A stretch of 64,000 bases of DNA from Prosthecobacter gellanilyticus (GTDB lineage: Bacteria; Verrucomicrobiota; Verrucomicrobiia; Verrucomicrobiales; Verrucomicrobiaceae), in NCBI RefSeq assembly GCF_007992435.1, contig NZ_BKAG01000013.1:62001-126000 (forward strand), given 5' to 3'. Positions 49,800-58,475 of this stretch are shown here, one piece after another. Every line of letters begins with the position of its first letter. Position 1 is the stretch's first letter. The notes beneath the pieces are model-generated. The model saw nothing but the letters and a program-made list of their open reading frames with translations. It ran no database searches and was not told the origin of the DNA. Both the position numbers and the translations under genes were made by a program.

Positions 49800-50435
49800 T
49801 CAAACCGTGATGTAATCCACAAACGCACCGATGATCACGGTGACGGACAGGCCGCCTGCATCTGGGAAGCCGAGGCAGCCCTCCCCGAGCGTCTTAGCAC
49901 GACCGAACTTGGCGATCATGCTCTTGCTGGCCTCCAGGCCATCGAGCGAAGCCGTGTTCACCGCCATGATGGCTTCCGGAAGCGAAAGCGCGGTCACCGT
50001 CGCAGCTTTCTCCGCCGCAGGCTGCATCACATCCACGACCGTCTTGTCACCCACAGCCGCACCACCGCGCTGCTTCACGCCTTCCACACCGGCCTGCAGA
50101 AAGGTCGCGAGCGCTGCTGCATCAAAACTCTCCGTGCCAGCCAGGGCCTTGCCGCCATTGCGGAAAAAGGTGCCGAAGATCGCACCACTCGCACCGCCCA
50201 TGCTGCTCATCATGGCCGTGCCCACGGAGACAAAAGCTTTCTCCACGGACTCCACCTCACCGGCCTCGAGCTTCTCTTTCGCAGCCGTCATGCCGCGCTG
50301 CATGCCCAGGCCGTGATCCCCGTCACCGAGATTGCGGTCGGCTTCGGAGAGCTGCGGCTCGGCGGCGATCACACGATCACAGGCGAGGAGGAGCATGGCT
50401 TTGACGTCGTCTTTGGAGAGGCTGGTTTTCGGCAT
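49800..50435 (-). CDS. dhaL: Dihydroxyacetone kinase subunit L-type protein
   Basis: 211 residues from the ATG at 50435. DhaL binds ADP/ATP and phosphorylates dihydroxyacetone bound to DhaK. The two metal-binding loops are visible: NLGDGDHGLGMQRGMTAA and GDKTVVDVMQPA; GGASGAIFGTFFRNGG and KTLGEGCLGFPDAGGLSV complete the family pattern. No dhaK or PTS subunit DhaM is in the window. The last 46 codons are duplicated at 47281-47418, so this 3' end was probably supplied by the inserted cassette. It follows the AGE-family gene by 70 bp. Confidence 0.9.
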   Translation of the reverse strand: MPKTSLSKDDVKAMLLLACDRVIAAEPQLSEADRNLGDGDHGLGMQRGMTAAKEKLEAGEVESVEKAFVSVGTAMMSSMGGASGAIFGTFFRNGGKALAGTESFDAAALATFLQAGVEGVKQRGGAAVGDKTVVDVMQPAAEKAATVTALSLPEAIMAVNTASLDGLEASKSMIAKFGRAKTLGEGCLGFPDAGGLSVTVIIGAFVDYITV

Positions 50436-50505
50436 GGCGGCGATGGTGACTGGATGTGGGCAGGCGTCAAACACTGATTCTGCATTCCTGAATCACGAAC
50501 TTCGA

Positions 50506-51708
50506 TCACGCCTTCTCGAGCTTCAGCAACTCGCTGACATACCACAGCGCTCTCGGCAGGTGGAACGGCCCTTTGAAAAGACTGCCTTTCGCAGGCTGCG
50601 AGACCCGGCCATCCCGATGCAGCCAGCCATACCACTCTCCGTATTTCGGATCCGCGAAGTGCTGGAAGCTCCAGTCATGCACGGCAGCATGCCAGGCGGC
50701 GTATTTGGGATCTTGCGTGAGCTCATAGGCCAGCGCGGTGGCGATGATACCCTCGCAGTGCGGCCACCAGAATTTCATGTCCTGCCAGTACTCGAGCACG
50801 GGCTTGTCATGCAGATCACGGTAGTAGAGCAGACCGCCGTTCATCTGGTCCCAGCCCCGCTCCCACATGGCATCCAGGATCTTCAGGCCTAACTGAATGT
50901 AACTTTTTTCACCGCGCAGCTTCCCCTCATGCAGGATGAACCATGCGCACTCGATGGCATGTCCCGGATTTAAGAGACGTCCTTCCGCATGCTCGATGAT
51001 GCTGCCATCAGGAGCCACGGTCTCCATCAGCACATTCAAATCTGGCTTCCAGAACAGGCGCTGCACTTCAAAGATGAAGCGGTCGATCCACTCCGTGGCC
51101 GTGCGGCCGGCGTGCTCGAAATGACCGAGATTCGCCCGCAGTTCCTGCGCTGTGACAATGCCGATCATCAGCGGCCCGAGTCCGATCATCGGACGGGTTT
51201 CCTGGTTCACCTTGGGCGTCATCACCCCGGGCTCAAAGGAGTGCTTCATGTAAAAGGCAAAATCCTTCAAAGCCAGCTCACGGTAGTGCTCATCGCCCGT
51301 CGCCTTGGCATAAGCCGCATGGGCGATGGAGGCAAAAGCCTCGCTGAAGACATAACGCCGCATGCGCAGCGGCTTCCCTTCACGCGTCACAGTGAAGAAG
51401 AGCTTCCCGTCCGTGGCATAACCATGTTTGTCGAGAAAATCGACACACGAGCCCGCCGCGTCAAAGTAGTCACGCTTCTTTTCCACCGTGTTGAAAAGCG
51501 TGGCAAACATCCACCCGGCGCGCCCTTGGAACCACAGGCTCTTGTCGCAATCGAGCAGGCTGCCATCACGATCCACACAGGTGAAGATGCCATCGTGCTC
51601 AGGGTCCATGCCGTGCTTCAGCCAGAAGGGCATCACATCATCCACCAGGGCGGCGCGATAAAAACTGTGCAACTCAGCCCGGCGGGCAGGATCAGTGAGG
51701 TAGGACAT
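50506..51708 (-). CDS. N-acylglucosamine 2-epimerase (AGE) family protein
   Basis: 400 residues forming an (alpha/alpha)6 barrel: WFQGRAGWMFATLFN, RRYVFSEAFASIAHAAYAKAT, LNPGHAIECAWFILHEG and FWWPHCEGIIATALAYELT carry the conserved His/Glu/Trp residues of AGE and mannose/cellobiose epimerases. Epimerises N-acetylglucosamine to N-acetylmannosamine or acts on free sugars. Family certain, substrate not. Upstream neighbour of dhaL on the same strand, suggesting a small sugar-metabolism operon. Confidence 0.9.
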   Translation of the reverse strand: MSYLTDPARRAELHSFYRAALVDDVMPFWLKHGMDPEHDGIFTCVDRDGSLLDCDKSLWFQGRAGWMFATLFNTVEKKRDYFDAAGSCVDFLDKHGYATDGKLFFTVTREGKPLRMRRYVFSEAFASIAHAAYAKATGDEHYRELALKDFAFYMKHSFEPGVMTPKVNQETRPMIGLGPLMIGIVTAQELRANLGHFEHAGRTATEWIDRFIFEVQRLFWKPDLNVLMETVAPDGSIIEHAEGRLLNPGHAIECAWFILHEGKLRGEKSYIQLGLKILDAMWERGWDQMNGGLLYYRDLHDKPVLEYWQDMKFWWPHCEGIIATALAYELTQDPKYAAWHAAVHDWSFQHFADPKYGEWYGWLHRDGRVSQPAKGSLFKGPFHLPRALWYVSELLKLEKA

Positions 51709-51828
51709 GCAGGTGTGGATGACTCTGGAAAGATGGAAACGGAACTTCCACCGTGAGTTTCGGGTTTCCGGCGGGATTCAGAGAATTCATCGTTGCCCAT
51801 CCCTTCCCGAACGTGCCATGACTGGGCC

Positions 51829-52731
51829 GTGGCCTCCCCGTTTTTCACTTTCGACCAGCTTCACGACTTCCCTGCCCTGACTCCTCCCGCGCGGCTGGCA
51901 GTCATTGGTGATCCTATCTCCCACTCCAAATCCCCGCAGATGCATAACCCCGCTCTGCAAGCCTGCGGCATCGAGGCCCAGTATGTGCGTGTGCAGGTGC
52001 CCGTGGGCCAGGTGAAGCAAGCCTTCGGCCTCTTGGTGAAGCAGGGCTTTCTCGGCGTGAATATCACCATCCCGCACAAGTTTGAGGCCCTGGATGCCGT
52101 GGACGTCGTGGACCCGCTCGCCCGTCAACTCGGTGCGGTGAACACACTGGCGATTCGTGATGGCAAGATGTTCGGCTACAACACCGATGGCCCGGGCTTT
52201 CTACGCAGCGTGAAGGAAGCCTTTGGCCGCGAGGTGAAGGACCTGCGTGTGCTCATCATCGGTGCCGGTGGTGGCGCCGGTCGTGCCGTGGCCGTGCAGA
52301 GCGTGCTCGTAGGCTGCAAGCGTCTCGTGTTGGCAAATCGCACCGAGTCGAAACTGGCACCGTTGGTAGCAGAACTCAGCGCCATCTCATCTGCGGTCTC
52401 TTTCCAAACCTGCACGCTCGATCACACCGATATCGCACAGCATCTGCCTGAGATTGATCTCATCGTGAATGCCACCTCGGTGGGCATGAAAGTAGAAGAC
52501 ACGCCACTGCTCGCCACAGGTGGCCTGCAGTCTCGACACCTCGTCTATGATATGGTCTACCGTGCCAGTGGTCCCACAGATCTCATCCAGCAGGCTGAGC
52601 AAGCCGGAGCCAGGCATGCAGATGGCATGTGCTTGTTGCTGCATCAGGGTGCCATCTCCTTCGAGCATTGGTTTGACATCCCAGCTCCGCTGGAGGCCAT
52701 GCGTGAAGGTTTGAAGACTGCCGTTTCCTGA
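51829..52731 (+). CDS. aroE: Shikimate dehydrogenase
   Basis: 300 residues from GTG at 51829 (a TTG at 51793 would add 12 residues). Reduces 3-dehydroshikimate to shikimate with NADPH. Substrate site GDPISHSKSPQMHN and NITIPHKF with the catalytic Lys, the Asp of NTDGPGF, and the NADP motif IIGAGGGAGRAVAVQSV followed by ANRTESK are all present. Length is slightly above the usual 270-280. Followed after 52 bp by lpxI on the same strand. Confidence 0.94.
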   Translation: MASPFFTFDQLHDFPALTPPARLAVIGDPISHSKSPQMHNPALQACGIEAQYVRVQVPVGQVKQAFGLLVKQGFLGVNITIPHKFEALDAVDVVDPLARQLGAVNTLAIRDGKMFGYNTDGPGFLRSVKEAFGREVKDLRVLIIGAGGGAGRAVAVQSVLVGCKRLVLANRTESKLAPLVAELSAISSAVSFQTCTLDHTDIAQHLPEIDLIVNATSVGMKVEDTPLLATGGLQSRHLVYDMVYRASGPTDLIQQAEQAGARHADGMCLLLHQGAISFEHWFDIPAPLEAMREGLKTAVS

Positions 52732-52783
52732 GGCATTGACTACCCTTCCACGCTGTTTCAACTGGCACATTCATAATTGCTCC

Positions 52784-53599
52784 ATGGCCGTCGACCTCAC
52801 CTCCATCGCCCTCATCGCCGGAAACGGGATTTATCCCGAGACTTTCGTGGCGGCAGCACGCCGTGCAGGTGTGCAGCGTCTGGTCGCTGCAGCTTTTGAA
52901 AACGAGACCAAGCCCGAACTCGCATCACAAGTCGATGCCATCGCTTGGTTCCGCGTGGGCCAGCTCAGCAAGATGATCACCTTCTTCAAAAAAGAAGGCA
53001 TCAAGCAAACCGTGATGGTCGGCCAGATCGCGCCGAAGAACCTTTTCGATCTGCGTCCAGATCTGCGCACGCTGCTCATGATTGCGCGATTGAAACAGCG
53101 CAATGCAGAAACTTTGTTCGGCGGAATTGGTGATGAACTTGCCAAGGATGGCATCACGCTTCTGCCTGCCACCACCTTCCTCGAAAGCCTCATGCCGCCT
53201 GCTGGTCACGTGGCCGGGCCGCAGATCAAAAAACGCCGCTGGGAGGATGCTGAGTACGGCTTCAAAATCGCCAAGGAAAGCAGCCGCCTGGACATCGGAC
53301 AGACCGTGGTCGTGAAGAACGGCACCGTGCTCGCCGTGGAGGCCTTTGAAGGCACGAATGAGGCCGTAAAGCGCGGGGGTTCCCTGGGCCGTGGTGGTGC
53401 CACGATGGTTAAGGTTTCCAAACCTAACCAAGATATGCGTTTTGACGTGCCCGTGATCGGGCCTGACACCATCCGCAATGCGGCTGCTGCCGGGGTGGAT
53501 CTCATTGCCATCGAGGCCCTAAAGACCCTGGTCCTCGGCAATGACGAGCTTCAGAAGGAATGTGCCGCCAAAAAAGTAAGTGTGATCGCCCTCGCATAA
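52784..53599 (+). CDS. lpxI: UDP-2,3-diacylglucosamine pyrophosphatase, LpxI type
   Basis: 271 residues from the ATG at 52784. LpxI replaces LpxH in many Gram-negative phyla and cleaves UDP-2,3-diacylglucosamine to lipid X in lipid A synthesis. IALIAGNGIYPETFVAAARR at the N-terminus, MVGQIAPKNLF in the middle and EAFEGTNEAVKRGGSLGRGG with VKVSKPNQDMRFDVPVIG in the C-terminal domain are the DUF1009/LpxI hallmarks. The conserved Asp in the last domain is kept. It implies a lipopolysaccharide outer membrane. Confidence 0.93.
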   Translation: MAVDLTSIALIAGNGIYPETFVAAARRAGVQRLVAAAFENETKPELASQVDAIAWFRVGQLSKMITFFKKEGIKQTVMVGQIAPKNLFDLRPDLRTLLMIARLKQRNAETLFGGIGDELAKDGITLLPATTFLESLMPPAGHVAGPQIKKRRWEDAEYGFKIAKESSRLDIGQTVVVKNGTVLAVEAFEGTNEAVKRGGSLGRGGATMVKVSKPNQDMRFDVPVIGPDTIRNAAAAGVDLIAIEALKTLVLGNDELQKECAAKKVSVIALA

Positions 53600-53620
53600 C
53601 CGATAGGTTGTCTGTGGCGT

Positions 53621-53675
53621 TTTTTTCTGAAAAGTGAGGTTAAGCCTTGATTTGGCAGAACAATTTCAGAAAAAA
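53621..53675. repeat. 12-bp inverted repeat upstream of the Sel1 gene
   Basis: TTTTTTCTGAAA (53621-53632) is perfectly complementary to TTTCAGAAAAAA (53664-53675), with 31 bp between. The right arm runs into the A of the ATG at 53675, so an RNA stem would cover the start codon, or the site could be an operator. Confidence 0.65.
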
Positions 53676-55420
53676 TGAGCGCTTCCCGTCACGGCGGGTC
53701 TTACCGTGTCCAATACCTCCAACCCCATATGCTACTGACCGCACTTAAAGTAAAACTCGCCGCCCTCGTTGCCGTTGCCGGCGTCGACACCGCCGAGCTC
53801 CAGAACCCAAGCGCCGACCTCGTCTCCGCGCTGCAAAAGCTGGCGGATGACCAGGCTGCTGCTCAAAAGGCCGTCCAGGACAAAACTACGGGGCCGGACG
53901 TGAACAAGTCTTTCAACGACGCTCTCGGCAAGGTGAACGATCTGGCCGCCAAGGGTGACAAGGACGCCCAGTATGTCCTGGCTCATTGGGGAGTGCTGAC
54001 CAACAGCAACATCAACAGCATCATTGATCTCTATCGCAAGGCCGCCGCCCAGGGGCATATCCTCGCCAAGGTCGAGCTCGCCCAGGTGCTGCTCCAGGCT
54101 TTCCCGCAGGATCTCGACCGCGCCAAGGAAGCCGTCCAGCTCATCAAGGACGGCGAAGCCGCTGACAACAAGCTGGCCCGCCGCCTCCTCGCCAACCTTC
54201 ACCTCTCCGGTGCCGCCAATGTCGGCGTCGAGCAGAGCGTGGACAAGGCCAAGGCCCTCCTGGAAAAAGGCAGCGCTGCCGGTGACGGTGAAGCCACCCT
54301 CGGCCTGAGCCAGCTTTACGCCGCAGGCGTTCCCGGCGTGGCCCAGGACAACCAGAAATCCCTCGACTACCTCATCAAGGCTGCCGAGCAGAAGAACGCT
54401 GTGGCTCTCAGCACCTATGCGGCCCGCCTCTTTGACGGCGACCCAACCACTGGTGACGCCAAGCCCCTCGTGACCAAGGATCCGGCCAAGGCCATGAAGC
54501 TCTTCGAAGACGCTGCCAACAGCGGTTTCGCTGCTGCCAATCGTCTCCTCGGCGCCATCTATGAAAACGGCCTCGGTGGCAACACCCGCGACCTCAAGAA
54601 GGCCGTGGAATACTACACCAAGGCTGGTAACGGCAACGACGGTCAGGCCCTCTTCCGCCTCGGCAACTACTTCGAAGCCGGTCTGAAGAACGGCACCGAC
54701 GAGAAAGCCGAGCCGCTGGTCCAGCAGAACGCCAAGAGCGCGCTCGACCTCTATCGCCTCGCCGCTCAAAACGGTTCCGCTGAAGCCTTCTACAACGTGG
54801 GCGTCTACTACGAAACCGGCACTGTCGTCGACAAGGACCCAACCAAGGCTTTCGCCTTCCTCCTGAAGGCTTCCACCTCCGGCGTCGCCCAGGCTCAGTT
54901 CCGCCTCGCCAACCTGTATCAGCAGGGCACCGGCACCACTCAGGACCCGATCGCCGCTCTCGCTTGGTTCCAGCGCTCCGCTGCTGCGAACTTCGCACCT
55001 GCCCAGATCGCTCTTGGCCAGCTGCTTGAAAGCGGCGCCGGCATCGGCAACCCGAACTTCGAAGCTGCTGCCATGCAGTATGAATCCGCTGCCGAGCAGG
55101 GCGTGCCTCTCGCCATGCTTCGTCTGGCCAGCCTTAACGAGCGCGGCCTGACTAACATCAAGGATAACAAAGCCAACCCGAACCTTCCTCGCGCGCTTGC
55201 TTACGCTGACCTCGCTGTCGAAGCCTCCAACAACGCTGAGATCGCCGTGCAGTATCGCGACGAGCTCAAGAAGAAGATGAAGGCTGACGAGATCGCCGAA
55301 GCCAAGAAAATCTACGACAGCAAGAAGAAGCCAGCCGCTGGTGCCGCAGCCACTCCTGCAGCCCCCGCACCTACCGCTCCCTCCACGAAAAGCGGCAGCA
55401 AAAAGTCCGGCTCCAAATAA
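53675..55420 (+). CDS. Sel1-repeat protein
   Basis: 581 residues. Eight to ten Sel1-like repeats (a TPR-related solenoid) cover about residues 90-520, for example ALLEKGSAAGDGEATLGLSQ, AVEYYTKAGNGNDGQALFRL, ALAWFQRSAAANFAPAQIAL; the C-terminus is Lys-rich then Ala/Pro-rich. Sel1 proteins are adaptor scaffolds in signalling or secretion. The N-terminal residues 19-40 (LLTALKVKLAALVAVAGV) look like a weak signal or anchor. ATG 53675 or ATG 53729 may be the start. It is followed by a very strong terminator and differs in codon use (many C-ending codons), as expected of a highly expressed gene. Confidence 0.8.
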   Translation: MSASRHGGSYRVQYLQPHMLLTALKVKLAALVAVAGVDTAELQNPSADLVSALQKLADDQAAAQKAVQDKTTGPDVNKSFNDALGKVNDLAAKGDKDAQYVLAHWGVLTNSNINSIIDLYRKAAAQGHILAKVELAQVLLQAFPQDLDRAKEAVQLIKDGEAADNKLARRLLANLHLSGAANVGVEQSVDKAKALLEKGSAAGDGEATLGLSQLYAAGVPGVAQDNQKSLDYLIKAAEQKNAVALSTYAARLFDGDPTTGDAKPLVTKDPAKAMKLFEDAANSGFAAANRLLGAIYENGLGGNTRDLKKAVEYYTKAGNGNDGQALFRLGNYFEAGLKNGTDEKAEPLVQQNAKSALDLYRLAAQNGSAEAFYNVGVYYETGTVVDKDPTKAFAFLLKASTSGVAQAQFRLANLYQQGTGTTQDPIAALAWFQRSAAANFAPAQIALGQLLESGAGIGNPNFEAAAMQYESAAEQGVPLAMLRLASLNERGLTNIKDNKANPNLPRALAYADLAVEASNNAEIAVQYRDELKKKMKADEIAEAKKIYDSKKKPAAGAAATPAAPAPTAPSTKSGSKKSGSK

Positions 55421-55471
55421 TCGCTGAAATGATGTAAAAACGGCTTGTCAAAACTGCCAACGCCGCTAGTC

Positions 55472-55510
55472 TCCGGCTCCCCTCAACCAGGGGAGCCGGT
55501 TTTTTATTTT
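55472..55510 (+). terminator. Intrinsic terminator of the Sel1 gene
   Basis: CCGGCTCCCCT (55472-55482) pairs with AGGGGAGCCGG (55489-55499) over a 6-nt loop and is followed by TTTTTTATTTT. A textbook Rho-independent terminator just upstream of the tRNA. Confidence 0.95.
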
Positions 55511-55512
55511 CC

Positions 55513-55588
55513 GGGGCATTAGCTCAGTTGGTAGAGCGCCTGCATGGCATGCAGGAGGTCAGCGGTTCGAACCCGCTATGCTCCACCA
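55513..55588 (+). tRNA. tRNA-Ala (anticodon GGC)
   Basis: 76 nt with encoded CCA. Acceptor GGGGCAT pairs with ATGCTCC including the G3-U70 pair that identifies alanine tRNAs; D-arm GCTC/GAGC; anticodon stem CCTGC/GCAGG around loop ATGGCAT with GGC; T-arm AGCGG/CCGCT with TTCGAAC. All stems are intact. Confidence 0.97.
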
Positions 55589-55837
55589 AACGACACTCCA
55601 ACAAGTCGTTTCGGTGGTTCGCTTGAGAGACACTTCTCATCAGCGGTTTTAGTCTTCAAAAGACTTCTCTCTGAAGCATCATGTCGTCACATTCACAGAC
55701 CTCATCTTCAGTTCACCATGCGATAACGATGCGCATTGATGAGGTGATGAAGCAGCCAAGCGTGAATGCTTGAACCTATGCGGCAAACTCACCAACAGAT
55801 CTTCCTTCATCAGCCGCGAACATCGAACGACGATGTC
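55589..55837. other. Spacer after tRNA-Ala
   Basis: 249 bp with no supported gene. AAACGAC (55588-55594) and GTCGTTT (55606-55612) could form a processing or terminator hairpin directly after the tRNA. No attachment-site duplication of the tRNA 3' end was found downstream. Confidence 0.5.
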
Positions 55838-56443
55838 TCATCGGAACATCAACTGCGCCTCTGGCGGACGCTCCTCATCAAAGATCGCAGGCAGACGAAT
55901 CGCACGGTCCAGCAGGTCCAGATAATCACGACACGGAATCTCATGCCCTCCAAACATCGCCAGATGCGGTGTGGTCCACTGAGTGTCATGAAGAATGAAG
56001 CCACGCTGCTTCAACCTCTCCTGCAACGAAGCCAATGCCACCTTCGAAGCCTGCGTCTCGCGGCTGAACATGCTTTCGCCAAAAAACGCTCCGCCAATGG
56101 CCACGCCATAGACTCCGCCGACTAGTTTTCCTGCACGCCAGACTTCCGCGCTATGCGCGAAACCAATCTCATGCAGCGCCTGGTAACTATCCAGAATGGA
56201 GTCATTGATCCAGGTGTCTTCCCGGTCCGCGCAACCGCGCATTACATCACCAAAGGCCGTGTTCCAGCGCACCTCAAAGGGATGCTGCCTCAGATACTGC
56301 GCAAACCGCCGCGGCACATGAAACTCCTGCACCGGCAGGATGCCACGATGCGGCGGGCGAAACCATGACAATGATCCATCCTCATGCCCCATCGGGAAGG
56401 CACCTTCACAGTAGGCGCTGAGGAGCTGGAGGGGATCAAGCAT
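55838..56443 (-). CDS. aat: Leucyl/phenylalanyl-tRNA-protein transferase
   Basis: 201 residues. Transfers Leu or Phe from tRNA to N-terminal Arg/Lys of proteins, marking them for ClpS/ClpAP (N-degron pathway). Family blocks: SAYCEGAFPMGHEDGSLSWFRPPHRGILP, split around the GxFPM motif; EDTWINDSILDSYQALHEIGFAHSAEVW; GGVYGVAIGGAFFGESMFSR; DTQWTTPHLAMFGG. Length is a little under the E. coli enzyme (234). Last gene of the long minus-strand operon, 29 bp after the squalene synthase gene. Confidence 0.93.
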   Translation of the reverse strand: MLDPLQLLSAYCEGAFPMGHEDGSLSWFRPPHRGILPVQEFHVPRRFAQYLRQHPFEVRWNTAFGDVMRGCADREDTWINDSILDSYQALHEIGFAHSAEVWRAGKLVGGVYGVAIGGAFFGESMFSRETQASKVALASLQERLKQRGFILHDTQWTTPHLAMFGGHEIPCRDYLDLLDRAIRLPAIFDEERPPEAQLMFR

Positions 56444-56472
56444 TGCTGAAAAACAGATTCCCAGACAGAGGA

Positions 56473-57363
56473 TTACAGAGGCATGCCTGCCGCCTTGGCA
56501 CGACGCTGTGCGCGCCAGCCCTGGAGGAGATACTTGCCCAGAATAAACAGCTTTCGGAAGGAGTGCAGGCGCACACGCTTTTCAAACACCGGATAGCGCT
56601 GGGCATGCAGCTTCTCCAGAATCTCAAAGTAGATCTGCCCCATCATCTGAGAGGCCACGAGACTATCCTTGTCTTCCTTCGGCAGCAGCTTCTCCGCCTC
56701 ACGGTAGTAGCTGATGGCGCGGTTGTATTGAAAGTCCATGAGCTGGATGAAGCGCTGATTGTGCCGCTCCAGCATGATCTCCTGCTCCGTTACTCCGAAG
56801 CGCTTCAAATCCTCCAGAGGCAGATAAATACGCCCATAGCTGCGGGCATCCTCGCCCACATCGCGGATGATGTTGGTCAGTTGCAGCGCATAGCCCAGCG
56901 CGATGGCATACTCACGCGCCTGCGGCTGCGTGTGCCCGAAAATGTGCACGCTGCAAAGTCCCACCACTGAAGCCACCTTGTAGCAATAACCGCGCAGTTC
57001 TTCAAAAGTCTCATAGCGCAGCTTCGTGATGTCCGAGGCCACGCCATCCAGGATCTCAGCGAGCCATGCGCGCGGAAAGCCATACTTGCCGGGCAGCTCG
57101 ATCACTTCGTCCAAAACGGAATGGCCTGGAGCCTCGGCGCTGAGCACGCATTTCTTCCAGCGGGCCAGTTCCTGCTCCTTCTCCTCCTCGCTCATCGAGG
57201 CGGACTCAGCGATGTCATCCGCCACGCGGCAGAAGGCATAAAAGCTGATCATGTCGCGCTTCCGCTCCGGGGGCAGACATGCGAGAGCGAGCGCCAGATT
57301 TGACTTCGCCTGCTTGGCGATCTGCGCTGTGGAAGAGGTGCTGCCGGGGGAGGGATCAGACAT
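56473..57363 (-). CDS. Squalene/phytoene synthase family protein
   Basis: 296 residues from the ATG at 57363. Head-to-head prenyl synthase: the first Asp motif is FCRVADDIAES, the second NIIRDVGEDARS, with QLTNIIRD typical of presqualene- or phytoene-forming enzymes. Could be HpnD/HpnC of bacterial squalene synthesis or CrtB of carotenoids; with no hpn or crt partners here the product is undecided. It sits between a membrane protein gene (14 bp upstream) and aat in one operon, an unexpected context. Confidence 0.85.
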   Translation of the reverse strand: MSDPSPGSTSSTAQIAKQAKSNLALALACLPPERKRDMISFYAFCRVADDIAESASMSEEEKEQELARWKKCVLSAEAPGHSVLDEVIELPGKYGFPRAWLAEILDGVASDITKLRYETFEELRGYCYKVASVVGLCSVHIFGHTQPQAREYAIALGYALQLTNIIRDVGEDARSYGRIYLPLEDLKRFGVTEQEIMLERHNQRFIQLMDFQYNRAISYYREAEKLLPKEDKDSLVASQMMGQIYFEILEKLHAQRYPVFEKRVRLHSFRKLFILGKYLLQGWRAQRRAKAAGMPL

Positions 57364-57377
57364 GCCAGGAGCGCAGG

Positions 57378-58475
57378 TCAGGAGACAGCCCGTCCTCGTC
57401 GGGAGGAAGGGATCAAACCATGATGGAGAAGGGTGAGCACGAGGGCTAGAAACACCCAGTTCCGCACCGTGGCAAGCACCAAACCATGCACCGGCAGAAG
57501 CAGCAATGTCCGCCACGTTCCCTCCCCCGTGACCTCCAGCATGGTCACGCTGGCATAACGCACGATGGCCAGGATAAAAACCCCGCTTAAAAGCACGCCG
57601 AGAATGCTCGCCCAGGCACGCTTCCAGGCCAGTAGGGCGGCCATTCCCTGCCCAAGCCAGGTGCCTGGCACACGGGCCACCGCCACCGGAAACAACAGGA
57701 AGAGCACCATCACTTCCATGAGCACCCAGAACAGCAGCCCCCGCCCTGAAGTGACCGTGCCTTGCAGCAGCAAAATCAGCAGATCCAGCACCGCCAGCCC
57801 GGCCACACCGCGCCAGCGCGCAAACGTGTGCTCAATCGCCAGACCGAGATCCTTTTGATCATCCGGCTGCTCAGGCTCCATCCAGGCGATCACCAGCCTC
57901 GCCAGCACCACCTGGGTAAAAGCCATGGTCACAGCCTGAAAAATGACCCGCATGGCCACTCGCAGGCCTTCCAGCCATTCAGGCATGACCTTGTGCCCCA
58001 GCGTCAGCATCTCCAAAACCAGCCAAGCCCAGGAAATGACCATGCCACCGGCCAGCAGCCACTTCTCAGCAGGCCGCTGCTGCCTCGGCCCGTAGCGATA
58101 CGGATATCGGATCACCCGCCAGCTCAGCAGTGCCAGCACCACCGGTAAAAACAGGGCCCAAGGCCACGCTGGCAGCAAAGAGTGCTGGAGCGACACATTC
58201 TCCATCAACGAGCCCAGGAACAAAGGCCCCGCGATGTCCAGCCACGTTCCCAGATCAAACGCCTGCATGCTCCCCGTGATCCAGGGCGCTCCCATCAACT
58301 GTCCCGCGACCAGCAGCATCCCGTGCAGCACGGTCAGCCAAGGCAGCCCCGTCACCAGATCCCAGCTCTCCGAAAACTCCTGCCGCCGTGGATGCCAGCG
58401 CAGATGCAGCCACAATGCTCCCGCCGCGACCGCGATCGCCGCTGTAGTATGGAGCCAGAGAGTGGTGGAGTTCAC
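57378..58475 (-). CDS. Polytopic membrane protein, unknown function
   Basis: 365 residues with about eight hydrophobic segments, the first at the N-terminus (TTAAIAVAAGALWLHL) and the last near the C-terminus (WVFLALVLTLLHHGL). It begins with GTG inside a GTGA overlap with the stop of the caspase-fold gene, so it is translationally coupled. No known family; the context (vWA, caspase-fold, DUF4175) suggests a membrane component of the same complex. Confidence 0.7.
   Translation of the reverse strand: MNSTTLWLHTTAAIAVAAGALWLHLRWHPRRQEFSESWDLVTGLPWLTVLHGMLLVAGQLMGAPWITGSMQAFDLGTWLDIAGPLFLGSLMENVSLQHSLLPAWPWALFLPVVLALLSWRVIRYPYRYGPRQQRPAEKWLLAGGMVISWAWLVLEMLTLGHKVMPEWLEGLRVAMRVIFQAVTMAFTQVVLARLVIAWMEPEQPDDQKDLGLAIEHTFARWRGVAGLAVLDLLILLLQGTVTSGRGLLFWVLMEVMVLFLLFPVAVARVPGTWLGQGMAALLAWKRAWASILGVLLSGVFILAIVRYASVTMLEVTGEGTWRTLLLLPVHGLVLATVRNWVFLALVLTLLHHGLIPSSRRGRAVS

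Noticed and set aside
55513-55837. Integrative element at the tRNA-Ala 3' end
   Set aside because: No repeat of the tRNA 3' end and no integrase downstream; the next gene is the housekeeping aat.
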